A stretch of DNA of 64,000 nt from Rotaria socialis. Lineage: Eukaryota > Rotifera > Eurotatoria > Philodinida > Philodinidae. This document shows positions 1 through 10,420 of this stretch, piece by piece; the first letter of the stretch is position 1; each line of letters opens with the position of its first letter. The DNA lies in contig CAJNYU010003121.1 in NCBI GenBank assembly GCA_905331475.1, forward strand, positions 1 through 64,000, given 5' to 3'. The translations under genes and the position numbers were made by a program. The notes beneath the pieces were generated by a model that saw only the letters and a list, made by a program, of their open reading frames with translations, was not told the origin of the DNA and did no database searches.

Positions 1-9
1 CCCCCGCCT

Positions 10-38
10 ATAATAAAAGACCCAGGGTCTTTTATTAT
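10..38. repeat. Perfect 14-bp-arm palindrome
   Basis: The arms ATAATAAAAGACCC and GGGTCTTTTATTAT are exact reverse complements separated by one A. No gene is visible around it, and it may be the inner part of a foldback element cut by the window edge. Confidence 0.7.
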
Positions 39-229
39 GTTTTAGCGTGTAAAATGTTTTGAGGGGTCTTGCATTATGACATGGTCTTTTAATATGAAAA
101 TTTCTTTAAAGAAGATCGAATCTTGTTCAAATATATTTTATTGAGTTATAGTTAATCTTAATATGATTAAATTTCATATACAAAATGAAAATACAAAACA
201 AAATATGAAAAAGAACTACAATTAAATTT

Positions 230-703
230 TTACTTCTTAATAAAATGATCTAAATTGAGCTGCTTCATCTTCTTGGTGGTGGTGATACTTGATAAGTGTG
301 AATTTTTGGTTTTTTCGCATTCTGTTTCACCACCATCATCGCCATCATCATAATTCACGATCATGAAAGTAATTGTTGATGGATCAAAAACGAAACCCGG
401 TAAAGTTCGAATAGAAACAGGTGAATCATCCACGCATGTATAACCAATATCAAGAAATGCACGTTCTAAATCAATAGCAGCTTGTGTACGACTCCGTGCT
501 GTTGCAACTAATCGTGTACATAATATTCTTTGTTGTTTTGATGTTAATTTAATATTACTGCGTGAAGTATAACGATCAATACGTATTCATCAGACATGCA
601 ACGACATAAGCCGATCGGATTTTTTTCGAACATCATCAGCTCGTTTTCGTCATGATTTACGGCTTGGTTACAAGTTTGAGTCAATATGTCATCGAAACTA
701 AAA
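230..703 (-). pseudogene. 3' end of an unrecognised gene with a probable frameshift
   Basis: On the minus strand a coding-like stretch starts after a splice-acceptor-like TTTTAG near 703 and reads FDDILTQTCNQAVNHDENEL, then NPIGLCRCMSDEY. Near 585 this frame must shift by one or two bases to continue as DRYTSRSNIKLTSKQQRIL and on through DIGYTCVDDSPVS, LPGFVFDPSTITF and an acidic DDGDDGGE run to a TAA at 230-232. Both parts have protein-like composition and no stop in their own frame, so I read one gene end with a small indel. No family was recognised. The upstream exons appear replaced by the repeat island that begins near 770. It could instead be two small exons with an unseen intron. Confidence 0.35.
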
Positions 704-769
704 GAACAAGCGAACGATTCTTTTGTACATTATACGTTTTCTTATTCGAGAAATAAGTTTTTCATATAT

Positions 770-1035
770 CCCAGGTCGATGATTCTGTTCTCCGGATCCT
801 TCCGAAACCTGTCTGGAAACGGCTTCTTTCCGGCGATTTTCCACCAGTTCCATAGTCCTTCCCGCCGGATCCTGCAGGGAAAACAATAGGAAGTGGAAGC
901 AGTATTCCATCCGGAAAAAACGTACCCTGAACTCTTAACTTCCTCCCAAATCCAGTCATAGGAAACTCTAAGGAACATACAATGATCCTAGAGGAACAGG
1001 GAGGGGAAAAACTGGAAGCACAACGGAACCCACGA
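770..1035. repeat. Degenerate GGATCC/CCGGAA-word island A
   Basis: This GC-richer patch repeats loose variants of GGATCC, CCGGAAAC, TTCCGGC and GGAACC without a fixed period. Small overlapping open frames occur on both strands, which is expected from low stop density and is not evidence of coding. The same vocabulary recurs at 3710-4030, 30640-30810, 31830-32235 and 61240-61560. Confidence 0.5.
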
Positions 1036-1442
1036 TTCTGCATCTTGAAACAAATATGAAAGATCTACGAAGATCACTAGAGATCGTTATTGTGACTACC
1101 TTAGTTATAAGGTATTTCTGTGATTAGAAGATCCAGATCGATAGAAAATCATATTTTAAGATCTTTTCGCGAAGAAGCGCTGCAATTCGAACTTGATTTA
1201 AGCCCGAAATCATGATTTTACTAATAAAGATCTTTGAAGGTGATTGGTTCTATTTACCTTAATTAGATGATATACTGCTCATGGAGAGTACAACACTGAT
1301 TGTAAACGTTGCTCAAGGAAGATCTATAATAAGTCGAAAGTTCTATGTCGATTCTTGTTTTCAATTATCATCGATTAATATTAGAAATGAGATTGGAGTG
1401 ATTTTGAGAAAATTTTGTTATAAAAAAAAGTATGCGAAGTGT

Positions 1443-1640
1443 TACCTGTGACTTATCTGAACAGGTGTGTTGCGCCTCTGGGGTTGGAACTTTGAATGCT
1501 CACTCATGTCGATAGATTGGTGATCTTCAGGATGCTCATGTATCGCTAGGTCAGTTTGAAGAGTCTCACGCAGTCTTGAAGGCACTTTACTAGTGGCTGC
1601 ATGGACGAGTGAATGAACTTCTAAGTGCTGAACATGCATA
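1443..1640 (-). other. Coding-like exon ending at a consensus donor, beside the mariner
   Basis: The minus strand is open with protein-like composition (HAATSKVPSRLRETLQTDLA, then HEHPEDHQSIDMSEHSKF) and ends at a consensus donor, CACAG/GTAACA. It lies directly beside the left end of the mariner, and coding-like sequence also occurs on the far side (2960-3100, SESNRIRYVKNESAQKK). The mariner may therefore sit inside an intron or exon of an unknown gene. I recognise no family. Confidence 0.25.
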
Positions 1641-1652
1641 TATATATATATA

Positions 1653-2957
1653 ACGGGTGTTCCAGAAATAATGGCCACTTTTTGTTTTAATATTATCTCG
1701 CTGAATTTTTATGCGTAGCATTCTAAGTTTTTTTTAACGAAACGTTTATGAATTCTCTACAAAACCACCCTATTTTATTTATGTAAATAATCTCCTTTGT
1801 TTTCTAATAAACGATATAAACGATTGGTCCAACTTGCACAACTTTCCAATATAACTTCTTGTCTTATTCGTTCTACAGCGCACTTTAGTTCTTCAATTAA
1901 AGTCTTTTTTGATTGGATTTTATCCCATTTGATTGATGAACAAATTCATCCCAGATGAAGTAGTCTAAGGGGTTCAGATCAGGTGAGTTTGGAGGCCAAC
2001 GGCTTTTATCAATAAACGATGGAAAATGTTGTTTACACCATTGTTGAGTCAAACGATGTGTATGTGGCTTTGCACCGCCTTGTTGGAACATCCACTGATC
2101 ACCAAACATCTTGTTGGCGTACTCCCAAGCCACTGGTAATACTTCATCAATATAACGTTGGTGATTCACAGTTCCTTCATCAAAAATGACTAACGGTGTC
2201 ACACCTTTTGAGCATACCCCTAACCATACCATGACTCGTTCAGGAAAATTTTGCTTCTGCTTCACCCCACCATTTTTATCAGCTTCTTCACGGTTGATTG
2301 CCCATACACGATCGTTTTGAGTGTCATACATGCCATTCAAATGGAAAATTTTCTCATTAGAAAAAATAATTTTTAAAGAATCTTCTTTTCGATAACTATG
2401 ACGTACCCCAGTAAGCAAATTTCAATCTTTTTACTTTTTGAGCATTTGTAAGAAATGATTCAATTCGTTTTTTGTACGGGAAATATCCAAGATCTTTTGT
2501 GAGTATTCGATGAACAGACGCGTTTGAGATATCCAAATCAGTAGCTAATTTTCTAATAGACACCTTTTTTTTCGCTTACAACGATGCTTGACCTTGCGAA
2601 TCATAGCTTTTGTACGAACAATCGGCGGTCGACCAGGTTGATGTGATAAATCGATGGAGCCACGCTCTCGAATCATTTTGCGCCATCGACGGACTGTGCG
2701 ATAACTGACTCAACCATTTAAGCCGTTGAAAATTTTGGATGCTGAATCCCCATTTTCATACTTGGAAAATACAAGCTTTTGTGGATCTTTACTTTTCATG
2801 ATCTGAAAATATGTTCTAAAATTGATCTAAAAAACCCAAATCATAGCTATGTAGAGAATTAAATTGCGATCATTTTGAAAAAAATTAAGCCAATAGCATA
2901 AAAAATGGCACAGATAATTGCGAAACAAAAAGCGGCCATTATTTCTGGAGCACCCGT
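1653..2957 (-). mobile_element. Mariner-type DNA transposon, decayed
   Basis: The element is 1,305 bp. Its left end reads ACGGGTGTTCCAGAAATAAT and the reverse complement of its right end reads ACGGGTGCTCCAGAAATAAT; similarity continues for about 30 bp. Both sides are flanked by TA (1651-1652 and 2958-2959), the expected mariner target duplication. The length suits a one-gene mariner. The transposase inside runs on the minus strand and is broken. The ends remain nearly identical, so it could still be mobilised in trans if a matching transposase exists elsewhere. Confidence 0.93.
1897..2799 (-). pseudogene. Mariner transposase pseudogene
   Basis: The frame starts at ATG 2799 with a helix-turn-helix region (SKYENGDSASKIF, then RTVRRWRKMIRERG, and a second helix set with KLATDLDISNASVHRIL). 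The catalytic domain follows. Lesions: an in-frame TGA in the first helix-turn-helix, a frameshift in an A-rich run, and another shift just before 2418. Two catalytic aspartates appear lost: the first motif reads IIFSNEKIF instead of SDE, and the second reads FQQGGAKPH instead of QQDGA. The third motif SPDLNPLDYF keeps its aspartate. The spacing between second and third positions is about 37 residues by my count, closer to the DD37D (maT-like) group than to DD34D. The product would be inactive. Confidence 0.88.
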
Positions 2958-2959
2958 TA

Positions 2960-4574
2960 TATAGGTGAAGATCGGCTGCTATGCAGTGTGAAGACTTTTT
3001 TAATGTTTCAATACTTTTTTTTTGAGCGCTTTCGTTTTTGACATATCTAATTCGGTTGGATTCGGAGTGGATGGTCTTTCTGCTCCTGTGCCTACATGTC
3101 ACCTTCCGTTCGTATCTGTGACAGTTGTGCTTGAAGATCTTTAAAATGATAAGATTTGAGTATTTTGTCGGTTTTTAGACGTTCCAGAGACGGACGTTTA
3201 ACTTATTGCATTTTATGGTGTCAGTTTGTTTTGTATCAGATGTTTTTGAATTCTTGGCAATTAAATTAATTTAAATCAGCTCAGTAGTGGTTTCGTTTAC
3301 CTAGTTCTCGTGCATTGTCGCGATGGATTACCTGAGCTAAATAATATCTTCCAATTTGAAGACAGAATTCAATAGTCTATCGTGGTCTCTACTCAACTAT
3401 TGCTCTCAGCAGTGGGTTGTGAGTTGTGCAATCTCTTACGCGACATTTTGTATCCAATCGGTTTGTTCTTACACTGCTGTTAAATTCGTACTCCTTAAAA
3501 CTGCTTTAAGAATGACTATCATGACCAATTTAGTCCAATGTTTTGAAGAGCCAAAATCTGTATCAATGCTTGCATGGAATTGTAACTTTTTCTTAATATT
3601 CCATACATTTGAACAGTGAATATACAATTGTGTTCTGGAGATTCTTTTGAGAGAGCGATCCAATTTGTCAATTATAAGGTATTAAAATCATGTAGCTATA
3701 AGGAGTACGTTTTCGAATAGATCCTATCGTTTCCGGTTACGGGATTAAACCGTCTGAAAGAAAATAAAAACGGCCAGATCTGGACGTTGCAACCGAATTG
3801 GAAACGGAAGAAATATAGTTAGGATCCTGTTCCCGTGAAAAGGCGTCGAAACCCTTCTCAGGAACCTTGCCGGGAACGGCAGCGGGATCCTGGCATTTCA
3901 TCCGGCTGCAGGAATCAGCAGGGAAGAAGCAGTAAACGTTAGCCGTAACCGATCACGGAATACTGCCTCCATGTTTTTGCCGGAATTTCACCGGAACTAA
4001 CAGTTTCCCACCGTACGGTTCGGGCCTGGAATACGAAAAAATATAAATTTCTCAACAATATTGATGGCTATAACCTAAATACTGTTTAAATTATTATCAT
4101 TCACAGTATTTCTCAATGAAACCACTAAATACTTCTGCATAGTGACATACTCTGAACAAAACGTTTTTCATACGTTCTCTCTAGTAATATTTCCTATTGA
4201 TAGATCCAATAAACTTCAAATGTTAAAAAAGTTTTATTATCTTATTTTTGGACAGAATATGATCTCACTGCACTGAAAAAATAAAACTTCTATTTGGTCA
4301 GTATCTAACTAACCGAAATATGTGAGTTCCACATTTTAGCCCCAACGGGGCTGCGCTGAAAAGCTTTTTTGAATACAATTTTGATTTATGTGCGTATTGA
4401 TAGATTAAAACACTGATCGAAAAAAATCGAACATCACATTTCAATGAAGTACTTTTATTTATATGCAAAAAGTATAAAAAAAATTGACGACAGTGTTTGT
4501 ATTGGTGCAGTGAATGAATACAAAGTAATTGATTTAAGTTGAGTCGTTGTTTCATTTTATGATTATTTTAATAG
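2960..4574. other. Intergenic stretch between mariner and sphingomyelinase relic
   Basis: Apart from the short coding-like patch at 2960-3100 and the repeat island at 3710-4030, I see nothing supportable. The open frames at 3356-3619 and 4298-4555 lack family similarity and splice context. The sphingomyelinase signal peptide and saposin exons were looked for here and not found. Confidence 0.5.
3710..4030. repeat. Degenerate GGATCC/CCGGAA-word island B
   Basis: Loose variants of TTCCGG, GGGATCCTG, CCGGGAAC and GGAATC fill about 320 bp in otherwise AT-rich DNA. It resembles island A at 770 in word content and base composition. No inverted ends or target duplication were found. Confidence 0.5.
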
Positions 4575-6405
4575 GATGCTTTTCTAGAAATATTTACTAC
4601 CTCGCCTCTTAACAATAAAGCTTTATGCGCAGTAGGATTTCAATGTGAATCACAATTCGATTTTTCAATTTTCCAATGGAATGTGACCTTGCCTGATAAA
4701 CCGAAACCAACGCCACGACCACCACAACCGCCATCGGTGAGAGAGAAAAACAAGAAATTAGATAACACTGTTAACTTTGTTGTAGCCAGAATCTCCTAAA
4801 TTAACCGTACTTCATCTATCCGATATTCATGTTAATTTTGCTTATAAACCAGGATCATTAGCTAATTGTCATGAACCACTATGCTGTCGAGCAGGTCAAC
4901 CTTGTAAGTTTGCTTTGTCTAGAAAAAAAAACCTTTTTTTACTATTTTTTAAATTCATTTAGCGGCTAATGAGACAGGTGCTGGTTTTTGGTAAAGTTCA
5001 CTATTGCTCTTTAATCTAAATCTATCTTCTATTATTTACAGGGGTGATTATAGAACTTGTGATCTACCCTATTGGACAGCTGAAGCTTTACTCAAACATA
5101 TTGTTGAAATGGAAAATGTAACTATTAATTCTTACATAGAACCAATATAGTTTATGGTTTATGATAGATCGATTTCATCTATTATACTGGTGATTTGCCA
5201 CCTCATAATGTATGGAATCAATCACGTTCGGATCAATTTTATTCAATACGAACTATAAATCAATTGTTAACAACACTTTTTCCGAATAAAAAATTCTATT
5301 CCGCAGTTGGCAATCACGAAGCAGGTATTATAGCATTATCCCATTAATCTATTAGTTCCTCTTGACTTTTCCAATTGTTTTATTTTGGTTAAGCACCATA
5401 TAATATGTATCCAACACCAAACATTCGATCCGATAATATATCTTGGTTATACGAAGTATTAGCTGATAATTGGATTAAACTTGGCCTACTGTCGGATACT
5501 AGTGACAGAATTTTACGTGGTGCGTTCTACACAACATTAGTACGACCAAGTCTACGTTTAATTTCATTGAATATGAATTATTGTGCTCAAGATCATTTTT
5601 GGTTATATATATGGGTGCCGGCTTAGCATGAGTATTAAAAAGATGCTAATACTTTTGTATTAGTATTAGGAAGATAATTTAATACTTTAGTATTAGTGTT
5701 AAAAAAATAACTTAATACTTAGGCATTAGTATTAATTTAGTATTAGAAGAATGCTAATACATATCATGATTGTCTGAGTTGCACATAGCTATATTATTCT
5801 ATATGCCATGTGACACCTGTAAGCAGTTATACAAGTTAGAGAAATGATTTTAGACACATAAATTTATAATGTGTTGTGCTACGACGTAAACATTGATGAT
5901 ATCAAGATGACATGAATCTAGTTCTTAACTTTATTATAACCTTATGCATGAACACATTGACTTGCAGGTTTTCATCTAAAAACAGGAAACTTTAAAAAAA
6001 ATGATGTGAACATATCCTATGACAAAAAGATTTGATTAAAAGTCAACGAAGCAATGACTAAGAATCAACTATAAAGGTAATATTATAATCCGATTATAAT
6101 CAAATTTTTCGAGCTCCAAAAGGCAAGGTATTTTTTATTTTGGCTATTTCACAGCCTATTTTAATTGATTGTTGATCAAACTACAGATCATCAAAATGGG
6201 TAGCAAAGCAATCAAAATAAAAGATGGTTCGTCTTCTACAGCTTGAAAAATTCGACTATAATAGTACCATTATAATTGAGTATTAATCATTATTTCGCTG
6301 TATTTTAATCAAATTTTTTTCCATAGGTATGATGAAAAAACTCAATGTTATAGTCAAAATAGAGAAACAAGAATAATGTTTAATATAATATCAAATCCAT
6401 TAGTA

Positions 6406-7658
6406 TTATGGAAGAGAAAATGAGCGAAGTTTCTCAATGTTCTTTTTCTTTCTTAAGATCATTAGACTACGTAATGTTACTGAAGACATAGACGCCTGTC
6501 GTATATTTTTAATTGCACCAGTCACACTAAAAACTTGTTCTAAATAAACAGATGCTGCTGGAATAGCATTGTATTGACGTGCAATTTGACTGAGGCGTGG
6601 TAAAACTCGAGTATGATTTTTCCAAAATGTTTGAAAATCTGTTGACTCGTTATCACAAAATAAAATCAGAAAAGTTGCGATTTCAAGATCGGCACTTAAA
6701 GGCTGAATTGATAAATGATGGTAATGGGTTTTTCCTGGTAATACTCATAAGATTAGATTTTAAGCGCATAATTGGAGCTCCATTAGTTGTTGATGATGAA
6801 CCTCTTGATTCAGTTAATGATGGTACTCCTGAAGCACCAGGTACTATCAAATCTATTTGCTGCATAGCTTTCATAACAATTTGTTTTGCTGTTTCATAAT
6901 CATCTTTGTTTGATGTTAAATCTGCATGGAAAACAAAATCGAGAAAAGCTGCTACCTAAACGAAACAAAAAGAAAAACAATTTGAACCAATATTGAAAGC
7001 GACTATCGATTTAAACGAAAAAGGTTATTTTTGATTGTGTTTATTAAGGTCAATATATAAGATTCTATTTACTATTTGTTTTTCTGAAAAGACCTCTGAG
7101 ACATGTATATTATGTTCCGACAAAGACTTTTTCGTTTTTATTATTATTTCAGCGGTCATTCGAATTAAAAACTCCTTAGTAAACCAGTGATCAGTCTGAT
7201 GTATAAACAATCAATAAACATAACTGCTTTGAGTAGTAAAACTAATAATGATCGATGAACGCAAAGTAGTGCGATTGGCGGTAGAATACGCAGATTTTCT
7301 CGATCGAGCATGTTGTTCTAAATTTAGAAAAAAAAGTATTGTATATAATATAGCATTCTCATATTAAGTAATTTATCATAAATGGTAGTCGCAAGCAAAT
7401 ATAAAAATACAAATTTCTTCGAAGAAAAAAATTAATATCGATCTATTTCAAATGTAAAATCTACTTACGTGAAGATAAATTTCGTCTTCGATGAGCAACT
7501 TTTGATAGTGACGATGATGGGCTAGACAACCTACCGTGTAAGATTCGATTTCCTGAAGATGGTCTTGATGGTCGTGCTCGTGAACTGTTGGAACATGTTT
7601 GAGAACATGGTGGTAAAGTATTAGATTGTAAATGAAAATCGTTATTATCTTTACTCAT
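6406..7658 (-). pseudogene. hAT transposase remnant
   Basis: The carboxy-terminal hAT dimerisation region is clear on the minus strand at 6406-6700: IATFLILFCDNESTDFQTFW, RLSQIARQYNAIPAASVYLE, VFSVTGAIKNIRQASMSS and TLRSLMILRKKKN, ending at TAA 6406-6408. Upstream, VAAFLDFVFHADLTSNKDDY follows an acceptor-like TTTAG near 6960, but a frameshift near 6730 separates it from the dimerisation part. A probable first exon starts at ATG 7658 (MSKDNNDFHLQSNTLPPCSQ, serine- and arginine-rich) and ends at a GTAAGT donor near 7470. Only about 1.25 kb is covered, too short for a normal 600-700-residue transposase. The BED finger and most of the catalytic core are not visible, so it is internally deleted and inactive. 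Confidence 0.8.
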
Positions 7659-8460
7659 AGAGAAAATGATGTGTGAATACTCCTGTTTGAATAGTAAAAA
7701 TTTCAAATAAAGCGATTGTTTACAACTTTCTGTTTCTTTAAAATATACGATATAACTAGACGACATCAACAACATTAAAAGCGAATAGACACACCACCAT
7801 TAATTTTTCTCTTAGAAGAGTGTTACAAGCTAGCATGAAGTGGATACATAATCTCTTCTTTTTTTCTTTCTTTCCACGCTGAATATCTATGCATATTATC
7901 CAATTTAGAACATGATCTGATAGTTTTCTTTGTTTTATTTGGTAGCAGTCTAAAGTAAAAGAATAAAACGTTGCTTCTTGGCACGTGACCTGCTGCCAAC
8001 GATTATTATAGTTCGAGAGCATTTCGTATATTGTGCATAAATATTTGAAAATGAAAATATAATAACTAAACGAGAATCAAAAACACTTCAATTCTGAAGA
8101 AGTTTTTGTATCCTAATCTACATATTTGTAACACCAAGTCATTTTTTAAAATAATTCATACGTGTGATAATACTGTGATATATAAAATATAGAAATCATC
8201 TAGAGAAGATCATATATCATAAAAATAGAAAGTCGCACGCTTTTCATTACGAAATGATAAAAGAGACAGTGAGTTGAAGTTAATTACAAAATATTCCTTT
8301 TCATTTTACTTGACATAGATTGATCTACGTCGATATTTAATTTAATAAATTCAATTTTCGATAAAGTCTTAATTCATTGTCATTATTTGAAATAGTCGAA
8401 TTTTATTGGAGCAAAAAATGGCAAGTGAATTTTATTGGAGTAACTTTTAAGCTATATGCG

Positions 8461-8607
8461 ACCCATGTCACCCCGTGCGTTTTGGTGCGCGTAGGAACGT
8501 CACGTACGTACGCGCATGGTGGCGCACGTATCGGTGCCCATACCCGTACGCGCACCAAGTGCGCACAACGTTACGTGCGCGCACCAAAGCGCACGGAGTG
8601 ACATGGG
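8461..8607. mobile_element. GC-rich palindromic foldback/MITE nested in the hAT
   Basis: The left arm ACCCATGTCACCCCGTGCGT and the reverse complement of the right arm, CCCCATGTCACTCCGTGCGC, match over more than 30 bp (both continue TTTGGTGCGCG). The 147-bp unit is far richer in GC than the surrounding AT-rich element and is full of GTGCGC/GCGCAC. Open frames across it are by-products of composition. No target duplication was identified. Confidence 0.7.
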
Positions 8608-9927
8608 GAGTGGACAAATATGCAAATAAAAATTATTCAGCAAATAATTCTATGATCAATGTGGGACATACAAACGAAAATATTATTCTCACTCACAAAG
8701 GTTTTATTAAAGAAATGCGTAAAACTTTAGTAAAGAAATCAGTACTCATTTCAGAGAACTTTTATTCAGAGACAAAGTTATTTATTTATAAAATGTATTA
8801 GCATTTTTCTAATACTAAATTAAGACTAATGCCAAAGTATTAAATTATTTTTTTAACACTAATACCCAAGCATTAAATTTATTTTTTAATACTAACGGAA
8901 AAGTATTTAAAAAAGTATTAATTAACTTAATACTCATGCTAAGCCGACACCCCTAGTTTTATATCAACTCAACAGATCCACTCGATCAGCTCCAATGGGT
9001 CAGTTTTCACCATAAAAAAGTCACATAATTCAATGCGATCATGTTTTTTTTTGTATAGTTTATTCAATGGTTACAATATGCCGAAGATCACGAAGAAAAA
9101 GTTCATATCATTGGACATCATCCACCAACTTCATGTTTAGCAGCATTTAGTTAGAATTATTATAAAATTGTTAACCGGTATAAAAAATGAAGTTTTTCTT
9201 TTTTCAAAAGAAAATCAAAAGTTTTCCTTTTTTTCCGATGACGTCAACTATGAAAATACGATAGCTGGCCAATTTTTCGGACATGTACATGAAGATGAAT
9301 TTACTGTATTCTACGATGAAATCGATCAAACACGTCCTGTTTCAATGGTAATTATCTACTTCTCGGTATTCTTAAGAATAATATTTACTTCATCTTAGGC
9401 TTATATTGGTCCATCGCTCACTACGTATTCAAGTCTCAATCCTGACTATAGTATTTTTACAGTTGATGGTGATTATCCAGGTAGTTCCTATTGGGCACTT
9501 GATCATCGTACTGTCATTATGAATTTAACGGCAACAAATATTTATAATCAAACAATATTTCATGATGAATACAGTGCTCGCGATGCTTATCAAATGAAAT
9601 ATTTATTTCCAAGCGATTGGAGCGATCTACTTGAAAGATTACAAAATGATATTGATGGTACATTAATGGATTTAATTTATAAACACTATAGAAAATCCCA
9701 TACCACTAATTGCAATCATGATTGTAGACGAAACCTCTTGTGTATATTAAAATCTGCTCGATCAAACGATCCTCATGTATGTGATTCAATTCCACCATTT
9801 TCATAAAAATTCCTTTTTTTGTGGATATATAAATTTGATTATAAGAGCAAAAAAAATAAAACGTGTATGTACAAGTCTTACATTTTTTTCAGCGTTAAAT
9901 AAAATTCGAAGAAAAAAAATTCTCAGC

Positions 9928-10218
9928 TCATCTTTTCAATATAGCATACAATGTTAGTCCGATGCCGGTCGATGTTGCCAATATGTTCCACACTAAAGTA
10001 ATACGAGACCAAATACGAGCTTTGGAATCATTTTCAGAATCTTTATATCGTGTCGTTCGTAGAGATAGAAACATGGCGATAAAACCCATTATTAAACAGC
10101 CGAAAATTATATTAAAATATGACCATGCATACCATTCATAGATACGTTCAGGTTTTTTACGTTGATTTGTTGACGTTGGAACAGAAGAATCAGCATATAG
10201 TGATTCTACAGCAGACAT
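9928..10218 (-). CDS. CD225/dispanin (IFITM-like) membrane protein
   Basis: The product is 96 residues, starting at ATG 10218 (MSAVESLYADSS); an upstream TTG would add ten residues but is an unlikely start. After a short polar amino end, the CD225 pattern is visible: YAWSYFNIIFGCLIMGFIAM as the first, intramembrane helix, then FLSLRTTRYK, a polar loop with the conserved alanine-serine region (DSKARIWSRITLVWN), and a second membrane helix to TLYAILKR. The family includes IFITM and PRRT proteins, small membrane proteins of plasma and endosomal membranes that affect membrane fusion and vesicle traffic. The specific role here is unknown. It is single-exon and convergent with the sphingomyelinase relic, whose stop lies 120 bp away. 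Confidence 0.82.
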   Translation of the reverse strand: MSAVESLYADSSVPTSTNQRKKPERIYEWYAWSYFNIIFGCLIMGFIAMFLSLRTTRYKDSENDSKARIWSRITLVWNILATSTGIGLTLYAILKR

Positions 10219-10387
10219 GAGTACAACAGGATAATAAAATGAGTGCAATCAAATCAAATAAATAAACATCGAATAGTGTTTCTCGTGGTTGTAGTCGGCA
10301 CGATCTATATAACGCCTAAATTAATTAATGTCATATTCATTTTGACATCACGTTAAGAACAGATCAAGCATTAGAGAATCGAATAAC

Positions 10388-10420
<33 letters not shown>

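Larger units (their letters stand above)
5610..8955 (-). mobile_element. hAT-family DNA transposon inserted in the sphingomyelinase exon
   Basis: The element is 3,346 bp with terminal inverted repeats of about 160 bp. The left end reads TATGGGTGCCGGCTTAGCAT and the reverse complement of the right end reads TAGGGGTGTCGGCTTAGCAT. Similarity continues through a run of degenerate TTAATACT/AGTATTAA words to GCTAATACAT. The flanks are GTTATATA (5602-5609) and GTTTTATA (8956-8963), an 8-bp target duplication with one mismatch. Removing the element and one copy restores the host exon frame. A decayed hAT transposase runs on the minus strand inside, and a GC-rich palindrome sits near the right end. 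Confidence 0.92.
4575..9806 (+). pseudogene. Acid sphingomyelinase (ASM family), disrupted by a hAT insertion
   Basis: Members of this family hydrolyse sphingomyelin to ceramide in lysosomes or outside the cell. Exons read by eye: 4575-4736, 4786-4903, 4973-4990, 5042-5117, 5168-5324, 5394-5609, then after the insertion 8964-8998, 9059-9177, about 9250-9347 and 9399-9806. Metallophosphatase motifs are all present: LHLSDIHVNF, NCHEPLCCR, YYTGDLPPHN, VGNHEA, LISLNMN, HIIGHHPP and [10 protein letters not shown]. The carboxy tail keeps the usual cysteines. Breaks: the 3,346-bp hAT at 5610-8955 splits the exon after FWLY; a TAG at 9152-9154 replaces the tryptophan expected in the S-W-N-Y-Y motif; and the intron after VNR lacks a clear AG acceptor. 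Exons for the signal peptide and saposin domain were not found upstream. I infer a dead gene, although the remaining frames are well kept, which suggests recent loss. Confidence 0.93.

Noticed and set aside
742-1043. Several overlapping open frames on both strands
   Set aside because: They coincide with the GC-richer degenerate-word island, where stops are rare by composition; no motif or splice site supports coding.
8377-8801. Frames rich in RTRTKCAQRY-type residues
   Set aside because: They are translations of the GC-rich palindrome nested in the hAT element.
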